The notes beneath the pieces were generated by a model. The model worked only from the letters and a program-made list of their open reading frames with translations, did no database searches and was not told the origin of the DNA. The translations under genes and the position numbers were made by a program. Below are positions 1 to 7,480 of a stretch of DNA of 11,438 nucleotides, one piece after another (the stretch's first letter is position 1; each line of letters starts with the position of its first letter). This stretch comes from Euperipatoides rowelli (Eukaryota; Onychophora; Udeonychophora; Euonychophora; Peripatopsidae), in assembly GCA_003024985.2 (NCBI GenBank), contig PXIH01S0042745.1; one strand, 5' to 3'.

Positions 1-204
1 ACATACCACATTTAACAGAGTCAGAAATAAGAATGTCTGCCATTAATTGGACATTTTGATCAACTACACTGCCCTTCCCAGTACACACCAAAATCAAGTC
101 ATCAATGTATTTAAAGCTGTTCAGAATGCTGTTTGCGAGTTTGTTTGTAGTGATGATGAAAATGATTCCGCCAAGAATCAGTGTAAGGCATCCACACAAA
201 GTTT
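1..204 (-). pseudogene. LINE element 1 ORF2, reverse transcriptase finger region (partial)
   Basis: One minus-strand frame reads through IITTNKLANSIL and then SVVDQNVQLMADIL. This matches the RT finger blocks of LINEs, where the usual pattern is K.l.k.LAnrL, a DQtGFv.GRs-like stretch, and then dN.qLm.DiL. In a complete copy this domain would continue into the FxDxxKAFD block, which falls outside the window. The fragment is missing the RPISL-type opening and most of the endonuclease-to-RT linker. A YIDD string lies inside this block, but its position shows that it is not the catalytic YxDD. The identification is by eye; the order of the blocks and the endonuclease upstream support it. Confidence 0.7.
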
Positions 205-218
205 AAAAAAAAAAAAAA
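205..218 (+). repeat. A14 homopolymer at the endonuclease/RT junction of LINE element 1
   Basis: Fourteen consecutive A on the plus strand (T on the element's coding strand) separate the end of the endonuclease similarity from the start of the RT similarity. The normal linker of a LINE ORF2 at this place is usually a couple of hundred residues and is absent, so the tract sits at or near a deletion junction. Confidence 0.7.
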
Positions 219-239
219 CATCAGTGAGATTAGTAAGGA

Positions 240-795
240 TTCTATTAAGTTGATTTTTAGAAAATTTATCCAATCTGGTACTAATATGAGTTTTATTTGT
301 AATAACAGCAATATCATAAAACCTTACTTTAGAGCAATATTATCAATCTGTTTGTCCTTCACTCTATTGTTGACATTAAAATCTCCAATCAAAAACTTAA
401 TGCAAGAAACACATGATAGGAAATATTCCAGATCCTTGATAAAGGCTATTCTTTCAGCTCATTCAATGGGCATATAAACATTTATCAGAGTAATTTTCAT
501 CTCTTCATAATCCAATTTGACTGCCATCATTCATTCATTGGGATAGGTTCAATGTTATGAATTCATTGATTTGATTTATTTATAAAAATTTCTAACCCAA
601 GATGAGATGAATTACACCTGTGCTCATATACAACATAATTCTTATTCAGTAACTTCCAAATTACTTTGTCATAATTCATGCTGAATTTCATCTGCTGAAT
701 AATATTAAAATAATATTTGGCTTTAATAGATCTCTTTAAATAAAATATTGACCTTTCTGTTATTATTAAGTCCCCTAATGTTAAGAAAATCATTT
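240..795 (-). pseudogene. LINE element 1 ORF2, APE-type endonuclease domain
   Basis: The endonuclease nicks the target DNA to prime reverse transcription. Its blocks appear in order on the minus strand, in shifting frames. Near 787-740 is the opening LNIRGLNNNRKVNILF, the usual iNvrGLn..rK block. Near 590 is LGLEIFINK, the G.aIfi.k block. At about 490-430 is ITLINVYMPI followed, after a stop, by ERIAFIKDLEYFL. GDFN is at 375-386, and THISTRLDKF near 270 is the usual H.S.RLD end block. The glutamate block (normally QE) reads QQMKF in the open frame, so the catalytic Glu may be lost. No C-terminal SDH block is visible, in line with a deletion towards the RT. At least one in-frame stop and several frameshifts are present. 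Confidence 0.82.
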
Positions 796-924
796 ATAAA
801 TTTGTAGTGCTATACATAAAAAAAAATGATAATTTGAAATAATAAATTAAAAAATGAAAGCACAATAATGCTTAATTCACAAACAGTAAAAAATAATTCA
901 ACCAACATTATCCTCGATTTCGAC

Positions 925-2330
925 AATTTTACTATCCATCACATTATTCTGTCTACTTTTTTTTAATTACCATATCTTTACTTATTTTGACCTCTTCACC
1001 CTCCGCTCTCTTAGTATTCTTTCTATTAGATCTTAGTATTCTTTCTATTAGATCTTAGTATTCTTTCTATTAGATCTTAGTATTCTTTCTATTAGATCTT
1101 AGTATTCTTTCTATTAGATCTTCTAACACTTAATACATTAGTTGTGTATCAATTGTAAAAGCAATGGGAAACTCAGCCACAACTTCCTTTTCAGCCATCT
1201 AGTTAGAAACAACAGGCTTGCCAGTACCCGGATCAACCTCCTTCTCAAAAGCATCATTCAATCGTTCAGTTCAATCATATCTTTCGTCATTCGCAAATTA
1301 TCAGAAATCTCTTCACTATTATCTAAATTGTCAGGCACTTGCTCACTGCCATTATTTACAATGCTTTTAGACTGGTATTTTAGCATTCTTGTATAGACTA
1401 TCTTTAATCTCCTGAGAAGTTGTAGCAATATGTCTAATTATGTCATTAGAGCACAAAGCATTAGCGTAAGACAATCTAAGTCTGCTACATGGACAGTCCT
1501 TATGTATTCCCCCATCCTAAAAAAAAAAAACATTACACTTATACATTTTAATTTTACTACATTGAATGGCATTATGCCCCTTATCATTACACTTCAAACA
1601 TAATGGAGCAAGCCCCCTTACAACAATAAGGAATTTGCTTTTTTTCCAAATAAGCAATAAGCAGAATATCTTTGAATGATCATTAGTTTATTTATCAATA
1701 TACCTTTAAATCTAACCACATTGATCAGCAATACTATCCCATTTCGATAGGTTTCCTTGTCATTCTCAATATTAGTTACATATAAATAGGCTATTTACTA
1801 AGAAATAGTTGAAGAGACGTCATAGTTTTCTTGGTTTGGTAGCCAATATATTTTCAACTAAGCCACTTCACCAAAACCACCCCAATACGACGGATGATGG
1901 GATACAGTAATCATTCTGTATCATAACAAACTTACCATCTAGTAAATCTCTATCATCTTTGTTCTGACATCAACACCAACAAAACGATTATTACTTGGAT
2001 AACAAATCCCAAACAAATATCTTTACCAATGATTTCAATCACAGTTTCTATCATATTACCACATCTCTATCCTTATTATATGTTGTAAAAATAAATCTCC
2101 CATTACTATAATAAGTTTTTAGTTCTCTATCCCAGTATTTGAAAGATTTAATGAATTTAACATACCTATCAGTATACATTTTGCTCTCTTCCAAAAATTT
2201 ACCCATATTAACCAAGTTTTTAGACAGTAAAGATTTTTCACCCTAATGCTGTAAATTTCTTGATGCATACCAGTTGCCATTTTGCTGCTGGACTCACTTA
2301 TAATATATTGTATCATAGATGTTCTCATAA
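925..2330 (-). pseudogene. LINE element 1 ORF1, gag-like RNA-binding protein with CCHC zinc knuckle
   Basis: ORF1 proteins of this group bind the element RNA. The best-preserved piece is an exact CX2CX4HX4C zinc knuckle at 1559-1600, reading CLKCNDKGHNAIQC and followed by the start of a second knuckle (KMYKCN). Upstream, at 2051-2242, an open frame of about 63 codons contains GRFIFTTYNKD, resembling the conserved block before the RNA-binding fold in Tx1-type ORF1. Another piece near 1945-1890 reads DGKFVMIQNDYCIP. The C-terminal end, around the 22-bp repeats, is basic and charged (SNRKNTKRAEGEEVKISKD). Frames change several times and stops are common. Another A-rich homopolymer (1519-1530) falls just after the knuckle on the element strand. 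The start codon cannot be placed. Confidence 0.72.
1011..1120 (+). repeat. Minisatellite, five perfect copies of a 22-bp unit
   Basis: The unit begins TTAGTATTC and ends TATTAGATC. Copies lie at 1011-1032, 1033-1054, 1055-1076, 1077-1098 and 1099-1120, with no differences between them. An AGATCT palindrome forms at every junction. The array lies inside the C-terminal part of the element 1 ORF1 remnant. As 22 is not a multiple of three, each copy shifts the reading frame, so the expansion came after, or itself helped to end, coding function. Identical copies in an otherwise worn element point to recent slippage or unequal exchange. Confidence 0.97.
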
Positions 2331-2516
2331 GTATTGTAGTAAATTGAAGTGTAATTGGTTAACATTTATTATAAAGCTGATTATTTGAAGACTGATAGGA
2401 CCTCTTATAAATATATATATATAGCCAAATTCATGAATATTCATGCAGCACTAATATAATAGGATTTTACATGGCTTACTATTATACAGAATAAGAGGTT
2501 ATAAAATGTAGCTTGC

Positions 2517-2843
2517 TCATCTATTGTCAAAATAAGCAAATCTATTGACCAAATAATAGACATTGAATCTTTTGGCCTTATGCCTCAATAAATTATAAGT
2601 AAAATACAGTAGTAATGTGCCTATGTCATCTGGTAATGCATGGTAGCACATACAGTAAATTGCCAGCAATTTTAGCCTACTAGATTGACTAAAAGCAATA
2701 CTATTATGCTTCACTAGTAACTGTGAACTTTCTAAATATTTATCAAATAGAGAATCTTTGTTTATAAGTAATTTACAGTGCTTAAAACATACAATAAATT
2801 CGTAAATGAAGAAAAAATTGCTTGGTTCATTTGTTATTGCGAT
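2517..2843 (-). CDS. Unidentified 108-codon open stretch (possible exon or chance)
   Basis: The minus-strand frame is free of stops for 108 codons, long for DNA this rich in A and T. It is bounded by TAA at 2844-2846 and ends in TGA at 2517-2519. There is no ATG near its start, so if real it would be an exon or a broken gene. The translation is hydrophobic and cysteine-containing, with LESSQLLVKHNS, AIYCMCYHALPDD and LLRHKAKRFNVYYLV along its length. I recognise no domain. Given the AT content, one such stretch somewhere in six frames of a window this size would not be very surprising. It may be the decayed edge of another mobile element. Confidence 0.2.
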   Translation of the reverse strand: MAITNEPSNFFFIYEFIVCFKHCKLLINKDSLFDKYLESSQLLVKHNSIAFSQSSRLKLLAIYCMCYHALPDDIGTLLLYFTYNLLRHKAKRFNVYYLVNRFAYFDNR

Positions 2844-4194
2844 TTAGTGGCTCTTTTGGTGACAATTATGGCTCAATATTGAACAGGAATTTCTTTAAAA
2901 TTATTTATCTCAGATATGCAAACACCATAGAAACTTTAAGACAGAAATAAAAGTATATTAGGCTATTGGTAAGGGGAAAACATCTCCTTTCTGAAAATGT
3001 ATAGATCTTGCTTGTCAAAAAACAAAAACAAAAAAAAACAGGTTTTCTTTTTCATGTTTGAATTGTGTACACAGTTTCCTATAAAATCAATTGCCACAAA
3101 TTAATCTGGCACATGTCGTATAATGTCTAATCATTCATATAATGCAATAGGCATTTAATTTTGGCACAATGGTTTATAATCAATTAAGTCCCACCACAAA
3201 TTATTTAATTAACTGTTAATAATTTTATTATAAATTTGAAAACTTTGACCCAAATAGTAGATAACCTTGGGGAAAGTGATCTATTTAAGCAATGTCCGAA
3301 GCTGATTAATTCATTCCAAAACAAAATGGACTCTAGTTCTCCAAATCACCAAAATAAAATTATGCCCAATATAGGGGCTTAAAGTGGTTTATCAATGCTT
3401 ATTTGAACTTCATTGATTTATGTGTATTTTTGTATAAAAATGCATGTTTAATTAAACAATATGTTATATTTGGTCCATAAATACATCAAAATTCTACTTT
3501 TATGCCAATATGTATCAAAATATCAAACCGGCTAGCCCATCATTTGTCGGCTAACAAATCATTTCCAACATGATCATTCTATTCACACTAACATTCGGCA
3601 GTATAAAGATCATCAGGTTGTAGTAAGTATATTAAATTATTAATTTCGTTTTAGAAATCATTTGGCTTAGATTGTCTAGCTTATTTATTTATTTTTTAAA
3701 TAATTAAACATTCCAAAATTATATTTTTTAGGAATGCTGCTGTGAAGTTTGATAGCTAGACGCTACTTCACAGACTAGACGAATCTGAATGTAGATCAGT
3801 GGTTCAAAACTTGATTTTTTTTATTTTTATTTGCAGTCAGTGGTTTTTATAAAGGCAACTCAAAACAAAAACAAACAAATCATTTTCTCATTGTATATAT
3901 TTGATGATAATAACTTAAAACACAGTTTTCTAAACAATATTGTAATGAAGTCATGACTAGCATCTGGATCCCAGATATGCACTTTCCTCTAGCCCAAAAC
4001 CAACAATATTTTTTCACTATGTCAATTTGACATCAGTAGCTGGTTTTAATTTTTGTAAACAAATAGAAACTTGGACATTTTTCTGTTTAAGTTTCAATTT
4101 TCTTAATTGATTAATTAAACAATATTATTGTTTTGTATTATACATATGATATAAATATTATAAATTGTTATTTTTTTTATTTTTCATTTTAGAA
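2844..4194. other. AT-rich intergenic DNA without a recognisable gene
   Basis: No protein family is visible on either strand. A plus-strand open stretch of under 60 codons ends at 3379 and looks partly protein-like, but it is short enough to be chance. A small inverted repeat (CTGTGAAGT at 3740-3748 and its complement at 3765-3773) and many A/T runs are present. I see no RNA gene. Confidence 0.6.
3740..3773. repeat. 9-bp inverted repeat with 16-nt loop
   Basis: CTGTGAAGT at 3740-3748 pairs with ACTTCACAG at 3765-3773. The motif CTAGACG occurs twice, in the loop and just after the right arm. The stem is short and no function is evident. Confidence 0.6.
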
Positions 4195-4320
4195 AATTAT
4201 ATGCCCTTGATGATGGGTCTAATCTTGGAAAGATGTCTTGGCTGTTATGATGTGTTGTACATCTGAAGACCCTTACCATCTTAAATAAAATTATATTAAA
4301 GTGTGAAAAAGTGTATTGTC
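4195..4320 (+). mobile_element. Possible Penelope-like element 3' terminus with worn hammerhead-like core
   Basis: The segment contains TTGATGATGGGTC followed eleven bases later by GGAAA. It then has an internal 5-bp hairpin (GATGT...ACATC, about 4239-4253), an AATAAA at 4284-4289 and a tail ending TGTCTTCAAAC. The order CUGAUGA, short stem, GAAA is the catalytic core of hammerhead ribozymes, which are known to occur in Penelope-like elements. Here the core C is T, stem II (4214-4217 with 4224-4227) relies on G-U pairs, and I could not find stems I and III. I recall similar TGATGATGGGTC...GAAAC tails as dispersed repeats in invertebrates, but this is memory, not a search. It could be another repeat family. 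Confidence 0.35.
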
Positions 4321-4360
4321 TTCAAACCTACTTAAATCACACCAGAGTTTGAATTTCACA

Positions 4361-4365
4361 TTATT

Positions 4366-4396
<31 letters not shown>

Positions 4397-4400
4397 TTAT
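4361..4400 (+). repeat. (TTA)n microsatellite
   Basis: Thirteen or so TTA units run from 4361 to 4400, with one interruption (a run of five T near 4385-4389). It is a simple-sequence tract with no coding role. Confidence 0.95.
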
Positions 4401-4809
4401 GTAAATGCACAAATTATATTTTGAAACAATTAGGTTTAGGATTCTTGACAAATCATTAGGAAAACAATTTATATATTTACAAACAGTATCTTGTACTGAA
4501 TAGAAAAAAAACAGTATAAGCTATCCTGCAACTTCAGGTTAAGTCAACCATTGTATAATTCATTTACAATATAACCACATATCCACTATATAACCTATCT
4601 CTACCCCCCTCACACAAGCTAAATTTTATGCAGAAAATACAAAGTGAAATTATATATAATGAAATAATTTCAGAAAGACAGATATATTTTAATGGAAATC
4701 AAACTACTATAACAAATCTTTAATGATATTTATAATTTAGGAATCTACTTTAAATCTTATTTATTTTCTAGCAATTCTTCTAAAGAAATAAACTTTCATA
4801 ATCTTTTAT
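4401..4809. other. AT-rich intergenic DNA without a recognisable gene
   Basis: Both strands are dense in stops and I see no protein block, RNA gene or repeat longer than a few bases here. The stretch lies between the TTA microsatellite and the polymerase-B-like fragment. Confidence 0.6.
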
Positions 4810-4983
4810 TCATTTATTTCCATAGGAAAGACAATGGGTTACCTCTATTGTGCCGTATTTTTTGTCATCTAATGGACACAAAGCCTTCTTCATCATTTCA
4901 TAAGTATAGAGGTTATGCTTTTTTGCCTTATGAGACACATAGATTTTCTTAGACTTTTTTATTGTAAATAAATTAAAAACAAT
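4810..4983 (-). pseudogene. C-terminal tail resembling DNA polymerase B of Polinton/adintovirus-like elements
   Basis: A minus-strand frame is open for 57 codons and ends in TGA at 4810-4812. It contains KAKKHNLYTYEMMKKAL, then PLDDKKYG, then CLSYGNK and the stop. In order and spacing this resembles the C-terminal tail of family B DNA polymerases from Polintons/adintoviruses and related animal elements, where I recall a pattern of H.vyT...nK.aLs..DDKR...d...tL.yGh. The polymerase core is not visible upstream: the next frame (4984-5242) shows nothing like it. This would therefore be an isolated, truncated fragment on the same strand as the LINEs. A GAG|GTAACC splice-like junction lies near 4845, so a host exon is an alternative. 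The family assignment rests on memory of the motif only. Confidence 0.42.
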
Positions 4984-5643
4984 TTAAAAAATATACAGTA
5001 CCTAATAACATGTTTTGTGACTCCTTTAATTTTTTTGTTTGAAACCTGTTATGAACAAGGTGTACATGCATTTTGCATCTTAAGCTTACAAATATGTTAT
5101 AAGGCCACCCTTTAAGTGGCAATTTAAGAACCTGTAGTAGTCTAACCAGTAGCCAAATTTTAATTCTTGAATAATTAATGCATTGACATCTCATATTTTC
5201 TATTCTATATTTTTTAGATATTGTAATACATTCTTTTATCATATTATATCATTATTAAAGGCTGATATCAAAATAATACAAAGAATGATACTACTTGTCA
5301 AGGACCGGTGGCTATCACTGCCAGTACACTTGACCTAATACAGTAAGTCATGGGTGTGATATCTTTGTAGCACCAGTGCAAAAATTATTTCCAAAAGCTG
5401 TTGATTTATATATTTGCAGATATAGAATTATTATTCAGTTTAGATTTATTTCCTATTGAAATAAATGCATAAAATATTGTTGCTAATTTTTCCCACATAG
5501 AAAAATGGCCACCAAAAGACATTCCAAGACAGAAACTTATGTATAAATCAAGAGAATCATGTCTGATTATAATTTGTGTTTGTTTGTAAATATTTGAAAT
5601 ATTAAAAAAAGAAACAAAAAAAGCAACTAGTTAACCTTCAAGT
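4984..5643. other. AT-rich intergenic DNA without a recognisable gene
   Basis: A minus-strand open stretch of 89 codons (4973-5242) has no recognisable domain and probably arises by chance next to the polymerase-B-like fragment. The segment 5280-5400 is less AT-rich than its surroundings but shows no frame, repeat or RNA gene that I can identify. Confidence 0.5.
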
Positions 5644-5692
5644 GGTCACGGACAAAATTTTAACATGGGCGGGTCATGGTCATAATTTTAAC
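5644..5692 (+). repeat. Short direct repeat, 21 bp, 18 of 21 identical
   Basis: Two copies beginning GGTCA and ending AATTTTAAC lie at 5644-5664 and 5672-5692, differing at three positions. They start 28 bases apart. The origin is unknown: they may be a remnant of a tandem repeat or simple duplication. Confidence 0.75.
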
Positions 5693-5760
5693 GACTCATA
5701 GAATCCTCTGTATAAAAGTTTCCAAATATTTGTAATAATGAAATGATTACACATATTTAT

Positions 5761-6250
5761 GTTCTATTTATTGTCAGGAATTTAATTATATAAAGAAAAG
5801 AAAATTCTAACAAACAGATTTGTTTTTGTGATTATATTTCTAATAGCTGCATTCATTATAAGTTTGTATATACTGTTAGGCTATGTTCAAATAATACATT
5901 ATGTATATATTTCAAAATCTATAACAGATAGAAAAAAACTTAAATATTATTTTTGTTCTATTTATTGTCAAGTATTTTATCATATAAAGAAAAAAAAATT
6001 CTAACAAACATATTTTTTTCTATTGTCATATTTATAAAAGTCAGGCATAAATTTCACTTGTATTTCCAGTATGGCCATATAATACATTGTTACATATTGC
6101 AAAATCTATAAGAAAATAAGTTAAACATTATTTTTTGTTCTATTTATTGTCAAGAATTTTATCATATAAAAAAATCCAACAAACAGATTTTTTATGTGTT
6201 ACACCAATTTGTTTCTAAATGTCAGCTATAAAAAAAGCCAGTTTATCTTT
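5761..6250 (+). repeat. Tandem repeat, three diverged copies of a roughly 190-bp unit, the last truncated
   Basis: Each unit opens with GTTCTATTTATTGTCA, at 5761, 5955 and 6137, giving periods of 194 and 182 bases. Other matching blocks are the A-rich stretch followed by AACAAACA about 45 bases in, and a late block containing AAAATCTATAA in units 1 and 2. Unit 3 stays recognisable up to about 6240, where the poly(A)-side flank of LINE element 2 begins. The copies differ by many substitutions and small indels, so the array is old. It may be a satellite-like family or part of an unidentified element. Confidence 0.85.
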
Positions 6251-6258
6251 CATTTTTC
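6245..6258 (+). repeat. Candidate target-site duplication of LINE element 2, 3' side
   Basis: Fourteen bases, ATCTTTCATTTTTC, directly beside the poly(A) end of element 2, recur with one mismatch at 10800-10813 beyond the 5' end. A duplication of this length is usual for target-primed insertion. The sequence is T-rich, so a chance match is possible. Confidence 0.45.
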
Positions 6259-6440
6259 TTTTTTTTTTGTGTGGGGGATGTCCCCTTTCTTTATTCCATA
6301 TTACATAAACAAAATCACAAAATGCAAACTATTTTTACACAAACATAAAACCAACATTACATCTATTTTGATGTATGCAAATTTTAAGCCATGGATGAAA
6401 AGGTACATACACTAAAAAACAAAAATACAAATGTTCATCT
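6259..6440 (-). other. 3' untranslated end and poly(A) tail of LINE element 2
   Basis: On the element strand an AATAAA signal (6290-6295) is followed about 20 bases later by ten A (6268-6259), which extend imperfectly to about 6253. Between them lies a small hairpin, GGGGA/TCCCC (about 6275-6286). The order signal, short gap, A-tail shows that this is a true 3' end of reverse-transcribed RNA and fixes the element's orientation. Confidence 0.8.
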
Positions 6441-6639
6441 AAAATATCCCAGGATACTCACCAATTACAAGACCCTGTGGCTGTCTACACCTGCAAATTA
6501 AAACAGGTAATACGGCATCCTTCAGTAACATATTGAAAAAATGTAGAAGCTCTGGATGCTGCCACTTTGCACCAAAACATCTAAGGGTAAATACAGATAA
6601 TCGCTTTTGGCCATATCTGTCACCTGCAACAAAAAATAA

Positions 6640-7480
6640 GGCCACGGCCGCATGGACATGGCTTCAAAAATCTGTAAATTTTGAACTTTCAAAAAGACCA
6701 AATGAGCATGATAACAATGAGAATAACTCCGCGTTTAGATAGCAGTTCCACCAGAAGATCATACAATGGCATTGAGAAAAAGTCAAAGTTCAAAAATTGC
6801 ATGATTCTACAGGATGTTTCATCAAAATAGGTACACTCCCTCAATATATGCTCTAAGGTTTAAATACGCCCACAAAAAGTACATTCAGTATCCAGGTTGA
6901 GAGAATACCTTGTGACCAGCAGGTCTCTTGTGAATACTGACCGCATAGTAATTCTAAACAAAAAATCATGGAGATAGCTGGAAAATAGTATTTCTTAAAA
7001 AACCTATAATAGGGCATTAAAAGTTTTGCCATTGGTACGGGTTCAATATCCTGATTCAATACTGCGTCATAGGCTTTATAAGTTACCTTTGTGATGGCCA
7101 GCAAATCCAGTGTATCATGAACGTCTTGAAAAGTCCTTCGCAATAGCGCCAAAGATGGTGGCTCAGCGAGGTCTGGCAGCGGCATATCCGTCGGATCAAC
7201 AGGAAAGTCCCATACTGCAAAAAAGTCAAAAAGTGATTGGGTCTTATCACCATAAATAGTCTATCAATTGCATGCAGACCCAGCCCTCCCATTTTTTGTG
7301 GCAATGACAAACGTCGGGTTGAAACTGAATCATTCTTGGTGACCATAGCATCCGATTTGCAAGAGAATATAATTTTGCTATGAATGTTTTAGTGTATGCC
7401 ACATGAGATGCATAGTAATAAGTTGTTGGAAATAAAAAAGTGTTTATTATTTTTACTTTCCTTAAAATTGACAATGGCTT
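6640..7480 (-). pseudogene. LINE element 2 ORF2, RT thumb region and C-terminal zf-RVT zinc motif
   Basis: Past the RT core, two overlapping frames show SILRKVKIINTFLFPTTYYY and then LSLPQKMGGLGLHAI, the typical l.gk..iin...lp...Y and p...GGLGl blocks of LINE ORF2 C-terminal halves; a frameshift separates them near 7330. Further on, at 6833-6883, the frame reads CTFCGRI, a stop, then TLEHILREC. This is the C..C...H....C signature of the zf-RVT domain, which is thought to help bind the template RNA. The TAA is at 6860-6862. The true ORF2 stop is hard to place; similarity fades below about 6750, and a separate 68-codon open stretch (6439-6645) may be the last part of ORF2 or untranslated sequence. 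Confidence 0.82.

Larger units (their letters stand above)
1..2340 (-). mobile_element. LINE element 1, decayed Tx1/L1-group-like non-LTR retrotransposon, 3' part outside the window
   Basis: Read on the minus strand, this stretch carries the parts of a two-ORF LINE in the correct order: ORF1 with a CCHC zinc knuckle (about 2330-930), an APE-type endonuclease (795-240) and the first part of the reverse transcriptase (204-1). The RT catalytic core and the 3' end lie beyond base 1. Each part is split by stops and frameshifts, so the copy is old. The combination of a CCHC ORF1 and an APE endonuclease fits Tx1/L1-group LINEs, but the clade is inferred from architecture only. The 5' boundary near 2340 is approximate, because recognisable ORF1 similarity simply fades there. 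It is clearly a different family from the LINE at 6259-10799: the knuckle and endonuclease residues differ strongly. Confidence 0.8.

Noticed and set aside
1-204. YIDD string on the minus strand as an RT catalytic motif
   Set aside because: It lies between LANSIL and DQNVQLM, in the finger region before motif A, where the catalytic YxDD never lies. The real motif of element 1 would be outside the window.
1011-1120. The 22-bp array as a CRISPR array
   Set aside because: The copies are directly adjacent with no spacers, and the setting is an animal LINE.
2400-2499. ACCTCTTAT and its complement 82 bases apart as terminal inverted repeats of a MITE
   Set aside because: The match is only 9 bases, with no flanking duplication and no further similarity outward or inward.
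3204-3379. Plus-strand open stretch of under 60 codons that looks partly protein-like
   Set aside because: It is short for DNA of this composition, starts at a stop without ATG, and matches no family I know.
4973-5242. 89-codon minus-strand frame as the polymerase-B core upstream of the tail
   Set aside because: It contains none of the polymerase-B core motifs and is in a different frame, separated by a stop.
6430-6660. Splice-like sites (GGTGAGTAT, TTTGCAG) on the minus strand as host exons
   Set aside because: They lie inside LINE element 2 between the zf-RVT motif and the poly(A) tail. There is no coding block typical of a host gene, and such short signals are common by chance.
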